Source: Bacillus sp. ISL-34 (GTDB taxonomy: Bacteria; Bacillota; Bacilli; Bacillales; DSM-1321). Taken from it: a stretch of DNA of 64,000 nt. How positions within the stretch are numbered: position 1 is the stretch's first letter; each line of letters begins with the position of its first letter. The translations under genes were made by a program, and so were the position numbers. The stretch lies in contig NZ_JAGGQJ010000031.1 in assembly GCF_018613325.1 (NCBI RefSeq), positions 1 through 64,000 of the forward strand, in the 5' to 3' direction. The notes beneath the pieces were generated by a model. The model did no database searches. It was not told the origin of the DNA and saw only the letters and a list, made by a program, of their open reading frames with translations. Positions 17,547 through 25,325 of this stretch are shown here, piece by piece.

Positions 17547-18326
17547 ATGTTTGTCACAACAGTAGGAAGAGCCGATAAAGAAACGATGATATTAGCCAAA
17601 AGGTTTGCTGAAGAATTACATATCCCCTTTATAGCCCGAAGGAAACGATCGGTGAGAGATATTCAAGCGGAACAGAATGAAGATGATTGCCTTGTTTTTG
17701 GTAAAAAGAGGATGGAGTTATATCGATACCAGGAAAAAGAACCATTCTTTTTTCACCCGAACCTAGCGATGATCCGTCTAAAAAGAATAATTCGCGGCGA
17801 AAGCGATCCATTTCTCATAGCCGGAGATATAAATGAAGGGAATTCTGTGCTTGACTGTACCTTGGGTTTGGGATCTGATGCAATTGTCGCAAGTTTTGCA
17901 GTGGGTGAAGATGGACAGGTTGTCGCGTTAGAAGGAAATCAATATTTGGCCTTGCTCGTGGAACATGGGATGATGACCTGGGAGGATGCAGAAGAAAAAA
18001 TGACTTCTGCGATGAGAAGAATAGAGGTCATCCAAGGTGATCATTATGAAATTTTGAAAACATTGCCGGATAATCATTTTGATATCGTATATTTCGATCC
18101 CATGTTTGAAGAAACGATTCAGGAATCGAATGGAATCAGGGGACTGACTCATTTTGCGGAAGGTAAGGATTTATCTGTGGAAATAATCAAAGAAGCCAAG
18201 CGGGTTGCGCGAAAGAGAGTCGTGTTGAAAGACCATTTTCGCAGCTCCCGCTTTGAGGAATTTGGATTTGAGGTAATAAAGAGAAAAACATCCAAATTTC
18301 ATTTTGGCTTCATTTCCATCCAGTGA
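17547..18326 (+). CDS. Class I SAM-dependent methyltransferase, RsmJ/YpiP-like
   Basis: A 259-residue methyltransferase. An N-terminal segment (TTVGRADKETMILAKRFAEEL and PFIARRKRS) precedes the catalytic core, an arrangement I know from RsmJ-like proteins that methylate 16S rRNA. The core shows motif I VLDCTLGLGSDAIVAS (about residues 96-111), the acidic residue in VVALEGN, and FDIVYFDPMFEE around 175-186, a DP-containing motif IV in place of the usual NPPY. Target is not certain. The stop is immediately followed by the convergent gamma-glutamyltransferase gene with no space for a terminator between them. Confidence 0.75.
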   Translation: MFVTTVGRADKETMILAKRFAEELHIPFIARRKRSVRDIQAEQNEDDCLVFGKKRMELYRYQEKEPFFFHPNLAMIRLKRIIRGESDPFLIAGDINEGNSVLDCTLGLGSDAIVASFAVGEDGQVVALEGNQYLALLVEHGMMTWEDAEEKMTSAMRRIEVIQGDHYEILKTLPDNHFDIVYFDPMFEETIQESNGIRGLTHFAEGKDLSVEIIKEAKRVARKRVVLKDHFRSSRFEEFGFEVIKRKTSKFHFGFISIQ

Positions 18327-20015
18327 TCACGATTTATAATCAGTTTCGTCCAGACCCATGGCACAGCCTTCTCGGCTTGAATCGGCAGCACCATAGTTAG
18401 AGCCATCAGGGTTGATTTGAATCGCTTGGACATTCCCTATAGAGTGGGGAACTTCATTAAAGGCGAAGCCCATTGCTTCCAAGTGGCCTTTGCTGGTCAT
18501 ATCCATTCCTGGCTCCCATTCAATATGAGGGCCCATAGGAGTGAAAATTCTAGGTTCTTCGATGGCTGCTTTCAAATCCATTTTCATATCGAGTACATTG
18601 ATGATCGTTTGTACGACAGAACTGATGATGGTTGGTCCCCCAGGTGAACCCAGTGTCAAAATCGGCTCGCCGTCTTTAAAGATGATGGTCGGGCTTTTAC
18701 AGCTGACGGGCCGTTTATTGGGCTGCACTTCATTCATCCCGCCTGGAATGGAATCGAAATCAGTCAGTTCGTTATTCAGCATGAAACCATAGTCGGAAAC
18801 CATGATGCCTGATCCAAATGGATGTTCCACTGTGGAAGTGCATGCTGCGATATTACCCCATCTGTCACGGACAGTGAAGTGTGTCGTTTCACTGATATCC
18901 TCGTTATCAGGCTGTGGAATGACTTCCCTTTGTTTCACGGAATCATAAATCCAAGGGTTTCCGAAGTCAATGGCATTATTTCTTGTTTTGAAATTAATGA
19001 ATGAGCGGCGTTTAGCTATATAATTATCATGCATGAGACCCGCCAATGGCAATTCGGCAAATTCGGGATCAGCAAGAAATGCCTTTTTGTCTGTAAATGC
19101 CAGACGCATCGCTTCTGCAATTAAATAATATTTTTCCCAAGAACGGGTGTCATATTGTTCTATATGGAAGCTCTCCAATATTTTCAGGATTTGGATGACC
19201 GTGAATCCGCCAGCACTTGGGGCATTTGATGATGCAATTCGATAATCCTTATATGTCCCATACAACGGAACATCGATTGTAGCTTTATAGCCCTTTAAAT
19301 CAGAAAGCTCCATGAACCCTCCTTGTTCCTGTATACAGGAAATGATGCCCTCTCCGATTTCACCATCATAAAATGCGGAAATTCCTTCACGCTGTAATAT
19401 CCGATAGGTATTCGCCAGTTTTTCTTTTATCAGCAAATCGCCATCTTGATAGGGTTTTCCGTTTGGCATGAAGAATTTACGCGCTTCATCGCCCAGTCTA
19501 TATTCAAAATTTTTAAGAGCATCGCAAAGAACCCAATTGACGGGAACTCCTTTTTCTGCAAATTCAATGGATGGCTCGATGAGGTCAGCTAATGGCTTGC
19601 TTCCAATTTCGTTGAGTGCTTCATCCATGGCTTTCAGTATTCCGGGAATGCCAACCGCTGTAGCTTTGATTGACCTTTCTTTAAATGGGATGACTTCCCC
19701 TTTTTCATCAAGAAACATGTCTCGATGTGCGGCTTTAGGTGCCCTTACATGGCCATCGTATATTTTCGTTTCTTTATCTTTAGCGTTATATACCATAAGG
19801 AAACCACTTCCGCCGATACCAGTCATCATGGGTTCCACAATATTCAGGGCAAATTGGATGGCGACAGCCGCATCGACCGCATTTCCACCTTCACGTAATA
19901 TTTTTTTCCCTATGGAAGTGGCTACAGGATGAGCTGTTACGACCATCCCGGCGTTCCCTGTATCTGTTTCCCTTTTGTAATCCTTATCTCTAATGATTTC
20001 ATTGTTGTTTTCCAA
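18327..20015 (-). CDS. ggt: Gamma-glutamyltransferase, probably cytoplasmic
   Basis: A 562-residue Ntn-hydrolase that cleaves gamma-glutamyl bonds, as in glutathione or polyglutamate. The proenzyme should cut itself before the second Thr of SETTHFTV, leaving a small subunit with that Thr as nucleophile; GNAVDAAVA near the N-terminus and the GSPGGPTI loop are family marks. I put the start at TTG 20015, seven bases after TGGAGGAA; the open frame continues 16 codons further upstream but without a ribosome site. With this start there is no signal peptide, which resembles B. subtilis YwrD rather than secreted Ggt. Confidence 0.88.
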   Translation of the reverse strand: MENNNEIIRDKDYKRETDTGNAGMVVTAHPVATSIGKKILREGGNAVDAAVAIQFALNIVEPMMTGIGGSGFLMVYNAKDKETKIYDGHVRAPKAAHRDMFLDEKGEVIPFKERSIKATAVGIPGILKAMDEALNEIGSKPLADLIEPSIEFAEKGVPVNWVLCDALKNFEYRLGDEARKFFMPNGKPYQDGDLLIKEKLANTYRILQREGISAFYDGEIGEGIISCIQEQGGFMELSDLKGYKATIDVPLYGTYKDYRIASSNAPSAGGFTVIQILKILESFHIEQYDTRSWEKYYLIAEAMRLAFTDKKAFLADPEFAELPLAGLMHDNYIAKRRSFINFKTRNNAIDFGNPWIYDSVKQREVIPQPDNEDISETTHFTVRDRWGNIAACTSTVEHPFGSGIMVSDYGFMLNNELTDFDSIPGGMNEVQPNKRPVSCKSPTIIFKDGEPILTLGSPGGPTIISSVVQTIINVLDMKMDLKAAIEEPRIFTPMGPHIEWEPGMDMTSKGHLEAMGFAFNEVPHSIGNVQAIQINPDGSNYGAADSSREGCAMGLDETDYKS

Positions 20016-20084
20016 AATGATTCCTCCAGTATCCAGTCCTTTTATCTGCCAAAAGGTGAGCATATGCTTTTAGTGAAAAGAAAA

Positions 20085-20111
20085 CCTTGTCATTGTAGAT
20101 AAATGACAAGG
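20085..20111 (-). terminator. Terminator of the 24-residue minigene
   Basis: On the minus strand, perfect ten-base stem CCTTGTCATT / AATGACAAGG with a seven-base loop, then TTTTCTTTTC. It starts 27 bases past the minigene stop. Confidence 0.8.
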
Positions 20112-20138
20112 AGATTTTTCGTAGGTATTCATTTATTC

Positions 20139-20213
20139 TTAATCAGCAAATGATAAATATACGAAAAATGCTAATGTTACAAGACATAAAGCCACCATGG
20201 CAGTCGAAACCAT
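20139..20213 (-). CDS. Candidate 24-residue single-span membrane protein
   Basis: The frame begins with ATG behind an ideal AAGGAGGGG (seven bases before the ATG) and encodes a very hydrophobic peptide: short polar start MVSTAM, a membrane-length stretch VALCLVTLAFFVYLSF, then Ala-Asp at the end. A perfect terminator follows and a sigma-A-like promoter precedes, so a full transcription unit fits in about 190 bases. I do not know a named family. The make-up resembles the small membrane regulators and sporulation peptides of bacilli, but the role is open. Confidence 0.6.
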   Translation of the reverse strand: MVSTAMVALCLVTLAFFVYLSFAD

Positions 20214-20240
20214 ATAAGACCCCTCCTTAAAAAGACTTGA

Positions 20241-20269
20241 ATCTAATTAAGTTCTCCAAAAATCGTCAA
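20241..20269 (-). promoter_or_regulatory. Promoter of the minigene
   Basis: On the minus strand TTGACG (20264-20269), a 17-base spacer and TTAGAT (20241-20246). Transcription would begin near 20234, only about a dozen bases before the Shine-Dalgarno site at 20220-20228. Confidence 0.5.
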
Positions 20270-20449
20270 AATCCTTCATTTAGTTGTAAAATTATTGATA
20301 TTTAATAAAAAATTCGGGTTCATAAAGTTTATATAGGTATTTTTCCTTTTTTTAAATTTTTAAACATGGGTAACTATATATTCGTAATTACCAAAAAATA
20401 AAAGTATACTAAATATAAAGACAATACAAAAAAGGAGGGGGAGTGTGAT

Positions 20450-21067
20450 TTGAAAGCAGCGGTTTGGTTCAGGAAAAGTCTCGTCATTTTAGTATCCGTT
20501 TTGACGTTTGGTCTTGTCACTCCTTCAGATCTGGCGTGGCTTGCGGAAGCCGATTCGTTAAAGGACACTAAAAAAGGCATAGTGGAAGAAGAGGGATTAG
20601 CCTATCTTCCTTCGCAAAATTCGACTGAACTAGAAGAGGAATTCAACCGGCAAGAATTTTTATCGGGCATTTTGAATAAGGCAGAAGAAAACGCATTTAT
20701 GAAATTTGGCGATAAAATCAATCCTAAAATTGGCGATGAATTCAAAATGGCCATATTACCAAAAATGGAAGAAGCCATTACCGAAATGGCTGCCCAATTT
20801 CCAGATGAAAAATTACAGCAATTAACCATCACTGAGCAGCCAAGCGCGGGCAGGGCCGAAAAAATATTTCATATTTATGATTCAAACAGCGGCAAGGATA
20901 TCATCAGATTCCATGTCAGGCAGGAAAATCCTCCACTGGAAGGGTATTGGTTCGATTTTCACTATCATACCTATCATGATTCATTTGCCACCCATTATAA
21001 TATAGGGAAAATATATTGGGATAAAAATACGCCGCCAGAGTGGACGAGTAAACAAAGGATCTCATAG
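20450..21067 (+). CDS. ypjP: YpjP family protein, exported
   Basis: A 205-residue protein of the YpjP family, function unknown. The N-terminus (KAAVWFRKSLVILVSVLTFG) is a signal peptide or membrane anchor. The body is mainly charged and helical, with a His- and aromatic-rich C-terminal part (YWFDFHYHTYHDSFATHY, about residues 166-185) that could bind metal. The start is TTG 20450 after AAGGAGGGGG. In B. subtilis ypjP is part of the thyB-dfrA neighbourhood, and those genes lie 3.5 kb downstream here. Confidence 0.82.
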   Translation: MKAAVWFRKSLVILVSVLTFGLVTPSDLAWLAEADSLKDTKKGIVEEEGLAYLPSQNSTELEEEFNRQEFLSGILNKAEENAFMKFGDKINPKIGDEFKMAILPKMEEAITEMAAQFPDEKLQQLTITEQPSAGRAEKIFHIYDSNSGKDIIRFHVRQENPPLEGYWFDFHYHTYHDSFATHYNIGKIYWDKNTPPEWTSKQRIS

Positions 21068-21137
21068 CGGTTGGTTTCGTTGATTTTACTTAAGTGTAAG
21101 AGTATGATGAAATGAATTTCAAATAAGCATCGAAATG

Positions 21138-21160
21138 ATACGTTGTCATGCAACGTATTT
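21138..21160 (+). terminator. Terminator after ypjP
   Basis: Eight-base stem ATACGTTG / CAACGTAT around TCATG, followed by TTATTTTG. Confidence 0.55.
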
Positions 21161-21264
21161 ATTTTGTGTTTAAATAAAAGTAGAGTTTTTATCATAACGG
21201 GGAATAATGTTATTTTAAAAGGTTTTCTAATTTTGCTGTTATTAGTAGCAGAGGAGTCTTTATC

Positions 21265-22029
21265 ATGTCAGAGTTGTTAAATAACATAATGCAAACGTAT
21301 GCTCAATTTTTTGACTGGCATATGTGGGGGGAGGTTTTATCCGACCCGGTAAGCTGGGGATTGATTGGAACGCTCGTATTAATGGAAGGATTGCTATCAG
21401 CGGATAACGCTTTGGTATTAGCTGTAATGGTCAGGCACCTTCCGGAAAAACAACGGAAAAAAGCACTTTTCTACGGTTTATTAGGTGCTTACGCTTTTAG
21501 ATTTATAGCGATTGGAATCGGTGTTTTCCTCATTAAGCTTTGGTGGGTGAAGGTGATTGGAGCCGTCTATCTTGGTTGGCTCTCATTTAAATACTTTAGG
21601 GATAAAAGAAAAAAACAAGCTGATGAAGATATACAGGGAATGAATAAAAACAGCATCCTGATCCGTATGTTTGGTACATTATGGGGGACGGTTGCGGCAG
21701 TGGAATTGATGGATATAGCATTTTCCGTCGATAGTGTCTTGGCCGCATTCGGGGTGAGTGAACAAGTCTGGGTGCTTTTGACAGGCGGAATGATTGGTGT
21801 CTTGATGATGCGGGGAGTGGCGGGGTTATTTCTAAAATTAATTGATAAGGTTCCTGAATTGGAAACTGCCGCATATGTCCTTATCGGATTCATTGCTATA
21901 AAAATGCTAATTGCCGTTGTTGGGATCGAAATTCCGCCTGCGATCTTTTTTGCCTTTATTTTGCTGATTTTCGGTACCACGATCGTATTTCATTTGAAGA
22001 AAGGGAATAAGCTCAAGGAACATGGTTGA
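21265..22029 (+). CDS. TerC family membrane protein (metal exporter type)
   Basis: A 254-residue protein with seven or so membrane spans. The two family motifs with membrane acidic residues are visible: EGLLSADNALVLAVM (about residues 41-55) and ELMDIAFSVDSVLAAFG (about 152-168). In B. subtilis the YceF and YkoY members export manganese that metalates secreted proteins such as lipoteichoic acid synthase. YkoY genes often follow a yybP-ykoY manganese riboswitch; I do not see that motif in the 200 bases upstream. MntR is encoded 15 kb away, but no clear MntR operator precedes this gene. Confidence 0.88.
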   Translation: MSELLNNIMQTYAQFFDWHMWGEVLSDPVSWGLIGTLVLMEGLLSADNALVLAVMVRHLPEKQRKKALFYGLLGAYAFRFIAIGIGVFLIKLWWVKVIGAVYLGWLSFKYFRDKRKKQADEDIQGMNKNSILIRMFGTLWGTVAAVELMDIAFSVDSVLAAFGVSEQVWVLLTGGMIGVLMMRGVAGLFLKLIDKVPELETAAYVLIGFIAIKMLIAVVGIEIPPAIFFAFILLIFGTTIVFHLKKGNKLKEHG

Positions 22030-22037
22030 GCTCAATT

Positions 22038-22074
22038 TAAAAAAGCTGTCATCAAAAATGATGTCAGCTTTTTG
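22038..22074. terminator. Terminator after the TerC gene
   Basis: AAAGCTGTCATC / GATGTCAGCTTT with a T-T mismatch, then TTTTTG. The core CATCAAAAATGATGTCAGC recurs exactly at 23297-23315. Confidence 0.75.
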
Positions 22075-22187
22075 TCGCCAAAGATTTCGGAATGGCCTCA
22101 TCCCGAAGCTCTTTCATGATTTTTGTTATTTCTCTTAATTCGAATTCCCCAATTACGATTTTTACCATTTCTCGATCTATCTTCTTC
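22061..22187 (-). other. Short open frame, possible gene remnant
   Basis: On the minus strand a frame of about 41 codons reads LKKIDREMVKIVIGEFELREITKIM in two overlapping halves and ends with a stop inside the terminator hairpin. It looks protein-like (regular helix pattern) but has no ribosome site and no recognisable partner. Probably the tail of a lost gene. Confidence 0.3.
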
Positions 22188-22264
22188 AACTAACATCATA
22201 GATTAGTGAAAGAAGGAGAATCAAATTTAGTGAAGAATTAATCTTGTTAGAAATGGTATCTTAG

Positions 22265-22363
22265 CTGGAGGAAGTATCACTGGAATTACAAGATGGTTTA
22301 TATGAAGAAATATCAAGTTTATGTTCCGAGGGGGATCTGTTGGCTGATGAAAAAACAGCGTAA
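22265..22363 (+). pseudogene. N-terminal fragment resembling a TPR-type protein
   Basis: A 32-codon open piece containing LYEEISSLCSEGDLLADE, which resembles the first helix of a family of small tetratricopeptide proteins seen in bacilli. It ends at a stop and runs directly into the reductase remnant, so it is a scar rather than a gene. The family assignment is from memory and weak. Confidence 0.3.
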
Positions 22364-22757
22364 CATTATTTTATACTGTTATAATGGGAAAAGGAACTTA
22401 TGATGTCATTCGTGGATTTGATATGAATTATCCTTATAGTGATTATGAAAATTATGTATTTTCTAAATCTGTTAGTGGATCGGATGAATACGCTTCATTT
22501 ATTGATGAAGATGTTAAAACTTTCATTAAAAATATAAAAAAAAGCCTGGTAAAGATATATGGTTAATTGGTGGAGGAAACTTAGCTCGTGAATTTTTTAA
22601 AGAAAATTTAATTGATGAATTCCAACTAGCCATTGCACCTATTATTTTAGGAAAAGGAATCTCCCTTTATATTGGAGATGATATTACTTTAAAATACACA
22701 TTAACCAAAGTAGAAAAATTAGGTCAACTTGCTATGCTTCATTATATAAAAAAATAA
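22364..22757 (+). pseudogene. Dihydrofolate reductase-like (RibD C-terminal) protein remnant
   Basis: The first piece reads TVIMGKGTYDVIRGF, the second KDIWLIGGGNLAREFF, then LAIAPIILGKGISLY. These are the consecutive conserved blocks of the DHFR/RibD-C family, which binds NADPH. They are in different frames: the change falls in a run of eight A near 22536-22543, where one base too few or too many breaks the frame. The N-terminal part with the family's opening strand is missing. It is unrelated in sequence to folA at 25322. Confidence 0.72.
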
Positions 22758-22943
22758 TTTTCATCATCTTTCCCTTTTTTAGTAGGGGAAGATTTTTACC
22801 ATTTCAACTACATTTTTTATTGAAAACCGTTCGAAAAATTAAAGGATGTTTATATAACTAACGATGAGCTTTAACACAATTAGTTAATAAAGATAAATAT
22901 GAGGAAGAGCACAGTTTAAAGAACGGTGCTTCAGTTTGTAGAC

Positions 22944-22981
22944 AAAAGGGGTTCGGAATTAAAAAATTCCGAACCCCTTTT
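22944..22981. repeat. Perfect 17-base-pair hairpin
   Basis: AAAAGGGGTTCGGAATT, AAAA loop, AATTCCGAACCCCTTTT. It may terminate transcripts from either side; its T-run is part of the stem. Confidence 0.65.
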
Positions 22982-23120
22982 GAAAATCATTTCAAGTTGA
23001 TCTCGCTGAATAGAATCATGTTTAGAAAGCCTCCTCATTACCTCAAGTTTTAATCATTCTATTTTAAAACAATAAAGACTTAAGGCAAAAAAAAGGGTTC
23101 TATCTAAAAGATAAAACAAA

Positions 23121-23221
23121 GTTGATTGGAGCGGGTGTGCGAGACTCCTGCCTAGAAAAGCGAGTCCAGGGGATGCTCCCGGACCGCCCGCGGAAAGCGA
23201 GTGCCTGGAGCGGAAATCAAC
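23121..23221. repeat. 101-bp dispersed Bacillaceae repeat with GTTGATT ends
   Basis: The element begins GTTGATTGGAGCGGG and ends GGAGCGGAAATCAAC, so the ends are inverted repeats. Inside it is GC-rich (CGAGACTCCTGC, CCGCCCGCGGAAAGCGAG) against the AT-rich surroundings and can fold strongly. From memory, very similar elements with this same opening and closing occur in many copies in intergenic DNA of Bacillus-like genomes. Confidence 0.65.
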
Positions 23222-23240
23222 GTCTAAATTGTACACCTAT

Positions 23241-23288
23241 AAAAAAAACTGTAGGCAAACTCGATTTTCATCGAGGTTGCCTACAGTC
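23241..23288 (-). terminator. Strong terminator of the 79-residue membrane protein gene
   Basis: On the minus strand an 18-base stem (ACTGTAGGCAACCTCGAT with ATCGAGTTTGCCTACAGT, one mismatch) and GAAA loop, followed by eight T (plus-strand A at 23241-23248). Confidence 0.82.
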
Positions 23289-23291
23289 TGT

Positions 23292-23315
23292 GCTGACATC
23301 AAAAATGATGTCAGC
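23292..23315. terminator. Second copy of the CATCAAAAATGATG terminator hairpin
   Basis: GCTGACATCA / TGATGTCAGC, perfect stem. On the minus strand it contains the stop codon of the 79-residue gene. Its core is identical to the hairpin at 22050. Confidence 0.6.
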
Positions 23316-23550
23316 TTTTATTTTGGATATCAAGTAATAGAAGAAGGGCTGTAAATGTAGTGAAGAAAAGCAAAGGCAATAAAAAGTTAAGCCAAAGAGA
23401 AGTCAGTAGCGGATGCAGCAGTATGCCGAATAAAATGGAGAACAGAAAAAGGTCGAGAATGATGAACACTCTTAAACTGTAAATATCAAGGACTTCTTCA
23501 GCAAGTTCACGGTGCTCATTCAAAATGGCTTTTTTATTATTGGTTTTCAT
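23311..23550 (-). CDS. Small two-span membrane protein, 79 residues
   Basis: I do not recognise a family. A charged N-terminal third (KKAILNEHRELAEEVLDIYS) is followed by two hydrophobic stretches, about residues 28-45 and 51-73, with a short turn between (LHPLLTSLW), then a short charged tail. The ATG has AAGGTGAT upstream. Two hairpins follow, one overlapping the stop and one with a long T-run. The gene lies at the edge of a scarred region but appears intact. Confidence 0.6.
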   Translation of the reverse strand: MKTNNKKAILNEHRELAEEVLDIYSLRVFIILDLFLFSILFGILLHPLLTSLWLNFLLPLLFFTTFTALLLLLDIQNKS

Positions 23551-23762
23551 GCGATCACCTTAAACCTTTTACGATTATATACTGTTGATATATGAAAAGC
23601 GCGGATTAATGGTTCTTGTGCTACCGAAATTACCAAAAAAACATGGAGTTTTTACATTAGGGCAATATGTTATACTAATATAATAGTATGAGAGATTTAG
23701 AGATTTTAAATAACATATATTTTCTTAACGATAAATGAGGAATGAAGAAAGGGGAGAAGAGT

Positions 23763-24473
23763 GTGAAAAGGAAGAAATGGTTATCCATACTTGCATTATT
23801 TGTCTTTTTACTCTCAATCATCTCCTATTCATTAGCGAAGGATGAAGGGGTGAAATGGCGGAATTTACCCAAAGATAATCTTTTAAGACAAGCTGAACTT
23901 TTTAAGGGAAATAAAGAATTGCAACGAATATTTTTATTTCCAGAAGAGGAGTATGATGAAAGGGAAGCACTTAAAATTGCTGGTACCATTAATAAACTGC
24001 CTCATTCCCTTTTGGTGAAAACTGCTGAAAGTGGTGTGAGGATCAAACTATTCGATGGTGATTTGACAGAAAATCAATCCGCGGCAAAATTAAAGGGGAA
24101 AACCCCGCGTGGTTATTTGAATAAAGAAACAACTTGGGATGATGTGCCTGGTATGGGCGGATCACATAGGGTATTGGTTAAAATCGGGGCAAGTGACAAG
24201 GGCAATGGGCATGGCTCCATTAATTTGGAACTGCATGAGCTGGGGCATTCTATTGATAATATAGTGTTTGATGGAATCCGTGAAGACATGGATTATTTGA
24301 AGATTTGGGGTAAGGAAGTGGATGGGCTGTTTCCTGGACAGCCGTATTTTTCCAATTACCCTGAGGAATACTTTGCAGAAACGTTTGCCATGTTTTATGT
24401 GAACATTGAACAAAATCAATTGCTTAAACAAAAAGCACCCGAGACTTATAATTTTATTAAACAATTAGATTAA
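23763..24473 (+). CDS. Secreted zinc metallopeptidase, anthrax lethal factor / Pro-Pro endopeptidase type
   Basis: A 236-residue protein with a signal sequence (KRKKWLSILALFVFLLSIISYS) and a single peptidase domain. The zinc motif is HELGHSID, with His158 and His162 and catalytic Glu159; a glutamate in PEEYFAETFAMFY (Glu202 or Glu206) is the likely third ligand. This HELGH plus EEYFAE pattern and the closing KAPETYNFIKQL are typical of the ATLF domain and of small secreted Pro-Pro endopeptidases of the M34 clan. The preferred start is GTG 23763, six bases after GGGGAG; an ATG 21 bases upstream is possible. No partner toxin gene is near. The substrate is unknown; the family cuts surface adhesins or host kinases. 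Confidence 0.82.
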   Translation: MKRKKWLSILALFVFLLSIISYSLAKDEGVKWRNLPKDNLLRQAELFKGNKELQRIFLFPEEEYDEREALKIAGTINKLPHSLLVKTAESGVRIKLFDGDLTENQSAAKLKGKTPRGYLNKETTWDDVPGMGGSHRVLVKIGASDKGNGHGSINLELHELGHSIDNIVFDGIREDMDYLKIWGKEVDGLFPGQPYFSNYPEEYFAETFAMFYVNIEQNQLLKQKAPETYNFIKQLD

Positions 24474-24530
24474 ACATTAGGCAATAATACGTTAAAATAA
24501 GGAGAATGAAAGTAGAAAAGGTGGTTTATC

Positions 24531-25325
24531 ATGAAGCAATATTTAGATTTATGTAAGCATGTACTCGAAAATGGAACGCAAAAAGGTGATCGTACGGGAA
24601 CAGGAACGATTAGTACCTTTGGATATCAAATGAGATTCAATTTAAAAGATGGATTCCCTGTACTTACAACGAAAAAGGTTAGTTTAAAAGCGATTATCCA
24701 TGAACTATTGTGGTTTTTGAAGGGTGATACGAACGTTGGCTACCTTCAGGAAAATAGCGTGCGCATCTGGAACGAATGGGCTGATGAAAAGGGAGAATTA
24801 GGTCCGATTTATGGCCATCAATGGCGTTCTTGGGGAACGGCTGATGGAAGGCAAATCGACCAAATCAGTGAATTGATCGAACAAATCAAAACGAATCCAA
24901 ATTCAAGAAGGCTGATAGTCAGTGCTTGGAATGTTGGGGAACTGGACCAAATGGCCTTGCCGCCTTGCCATGCTTTCTTTCAATTCTATGTCGCTGATGG
25001 TAAGCTTTCATGCCAGCTATACCAACGTTCAGCGGACGTCTTTTTAGGTGTTCCTTTTAATATAGCTTCGTATGCGCTCTTAACGATGATGATCGCCCAA
25101 GTGTGTGATTTGGAAGTTGGCGAATTTGTACATACTTTCGGGGATGTCCACATCTACTCTAACCACCTTGAACAAGTGGAACTGCAGTTGACTCGTGATC
25201 CGAAACCATTGCCAATCATGAAAATCAATCCGGATGTGAAAAATATCTTTGATTTTAGCTTCGAGGACTTCGTTTTGGAAAATTACGAAGCACATCCCCA
25301 TATAAAAGGTGAGGTTAGCATATGA
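24531..25325 (+). CDS. thyA: Thymidylate synthase
   Basis: A 264-residue folate-dependent thymidylate synthase, making dTMP from dUMP with methylene-tetrahydrofolate. The catalytic Cys lies in [12 protein letters not shown] (near residue 146); the phosphate-binding Arg in DRTGTGT and the [10 protein letters not shown] block are present. It corresponds to B. subtilis thyB by position and length. The stop overlaps the start of folA (ATGA), coupling the two enzymes of the same cycle. Confidence 0.96.
   Translation: MKQYLDLCKHVLENGTQKGDRTGTGTISTFGYQMRFNLKDGFPVLTTKKVSLKAIIHELLWFLKGDTNVGYLQENSVRIWNEWADEKGELGPIYGHQWRSWGTADGRQIDQISELIEQIKTNPNSRRLIVSAWNVGELDQMALPPCHAFFQFYVADGKLSCQLYQRSADVFLGVPFNIASYALLTMMIAQVCDLEVGEFVHTFGDVHIYSNHLEQVELQLTRDPKPLPIMKINPDVKNIFDFSFEDFVLENYEAHPHIKGEVSI

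Noticed and set aside
19468-19932. Plus-strand frame of 154 codons within the gamma-glutamyltransferase gene
   Set aside because: Antisense shadow; the minus-strand gene has catalytic motifs and a good start.
21070-21264. yybP-ykoY riboswitch before the TerC gene
   Set aside because: The conserved GGGGAGTAGC and CCGAC-type segments are missing; only a terminator hairpin was seen.
21567-21980. Minus-strand frame of 137 codons inside the TerC gene
   Set aside because: It mirrors a membrane protein gene and shows no family motif or start signal.
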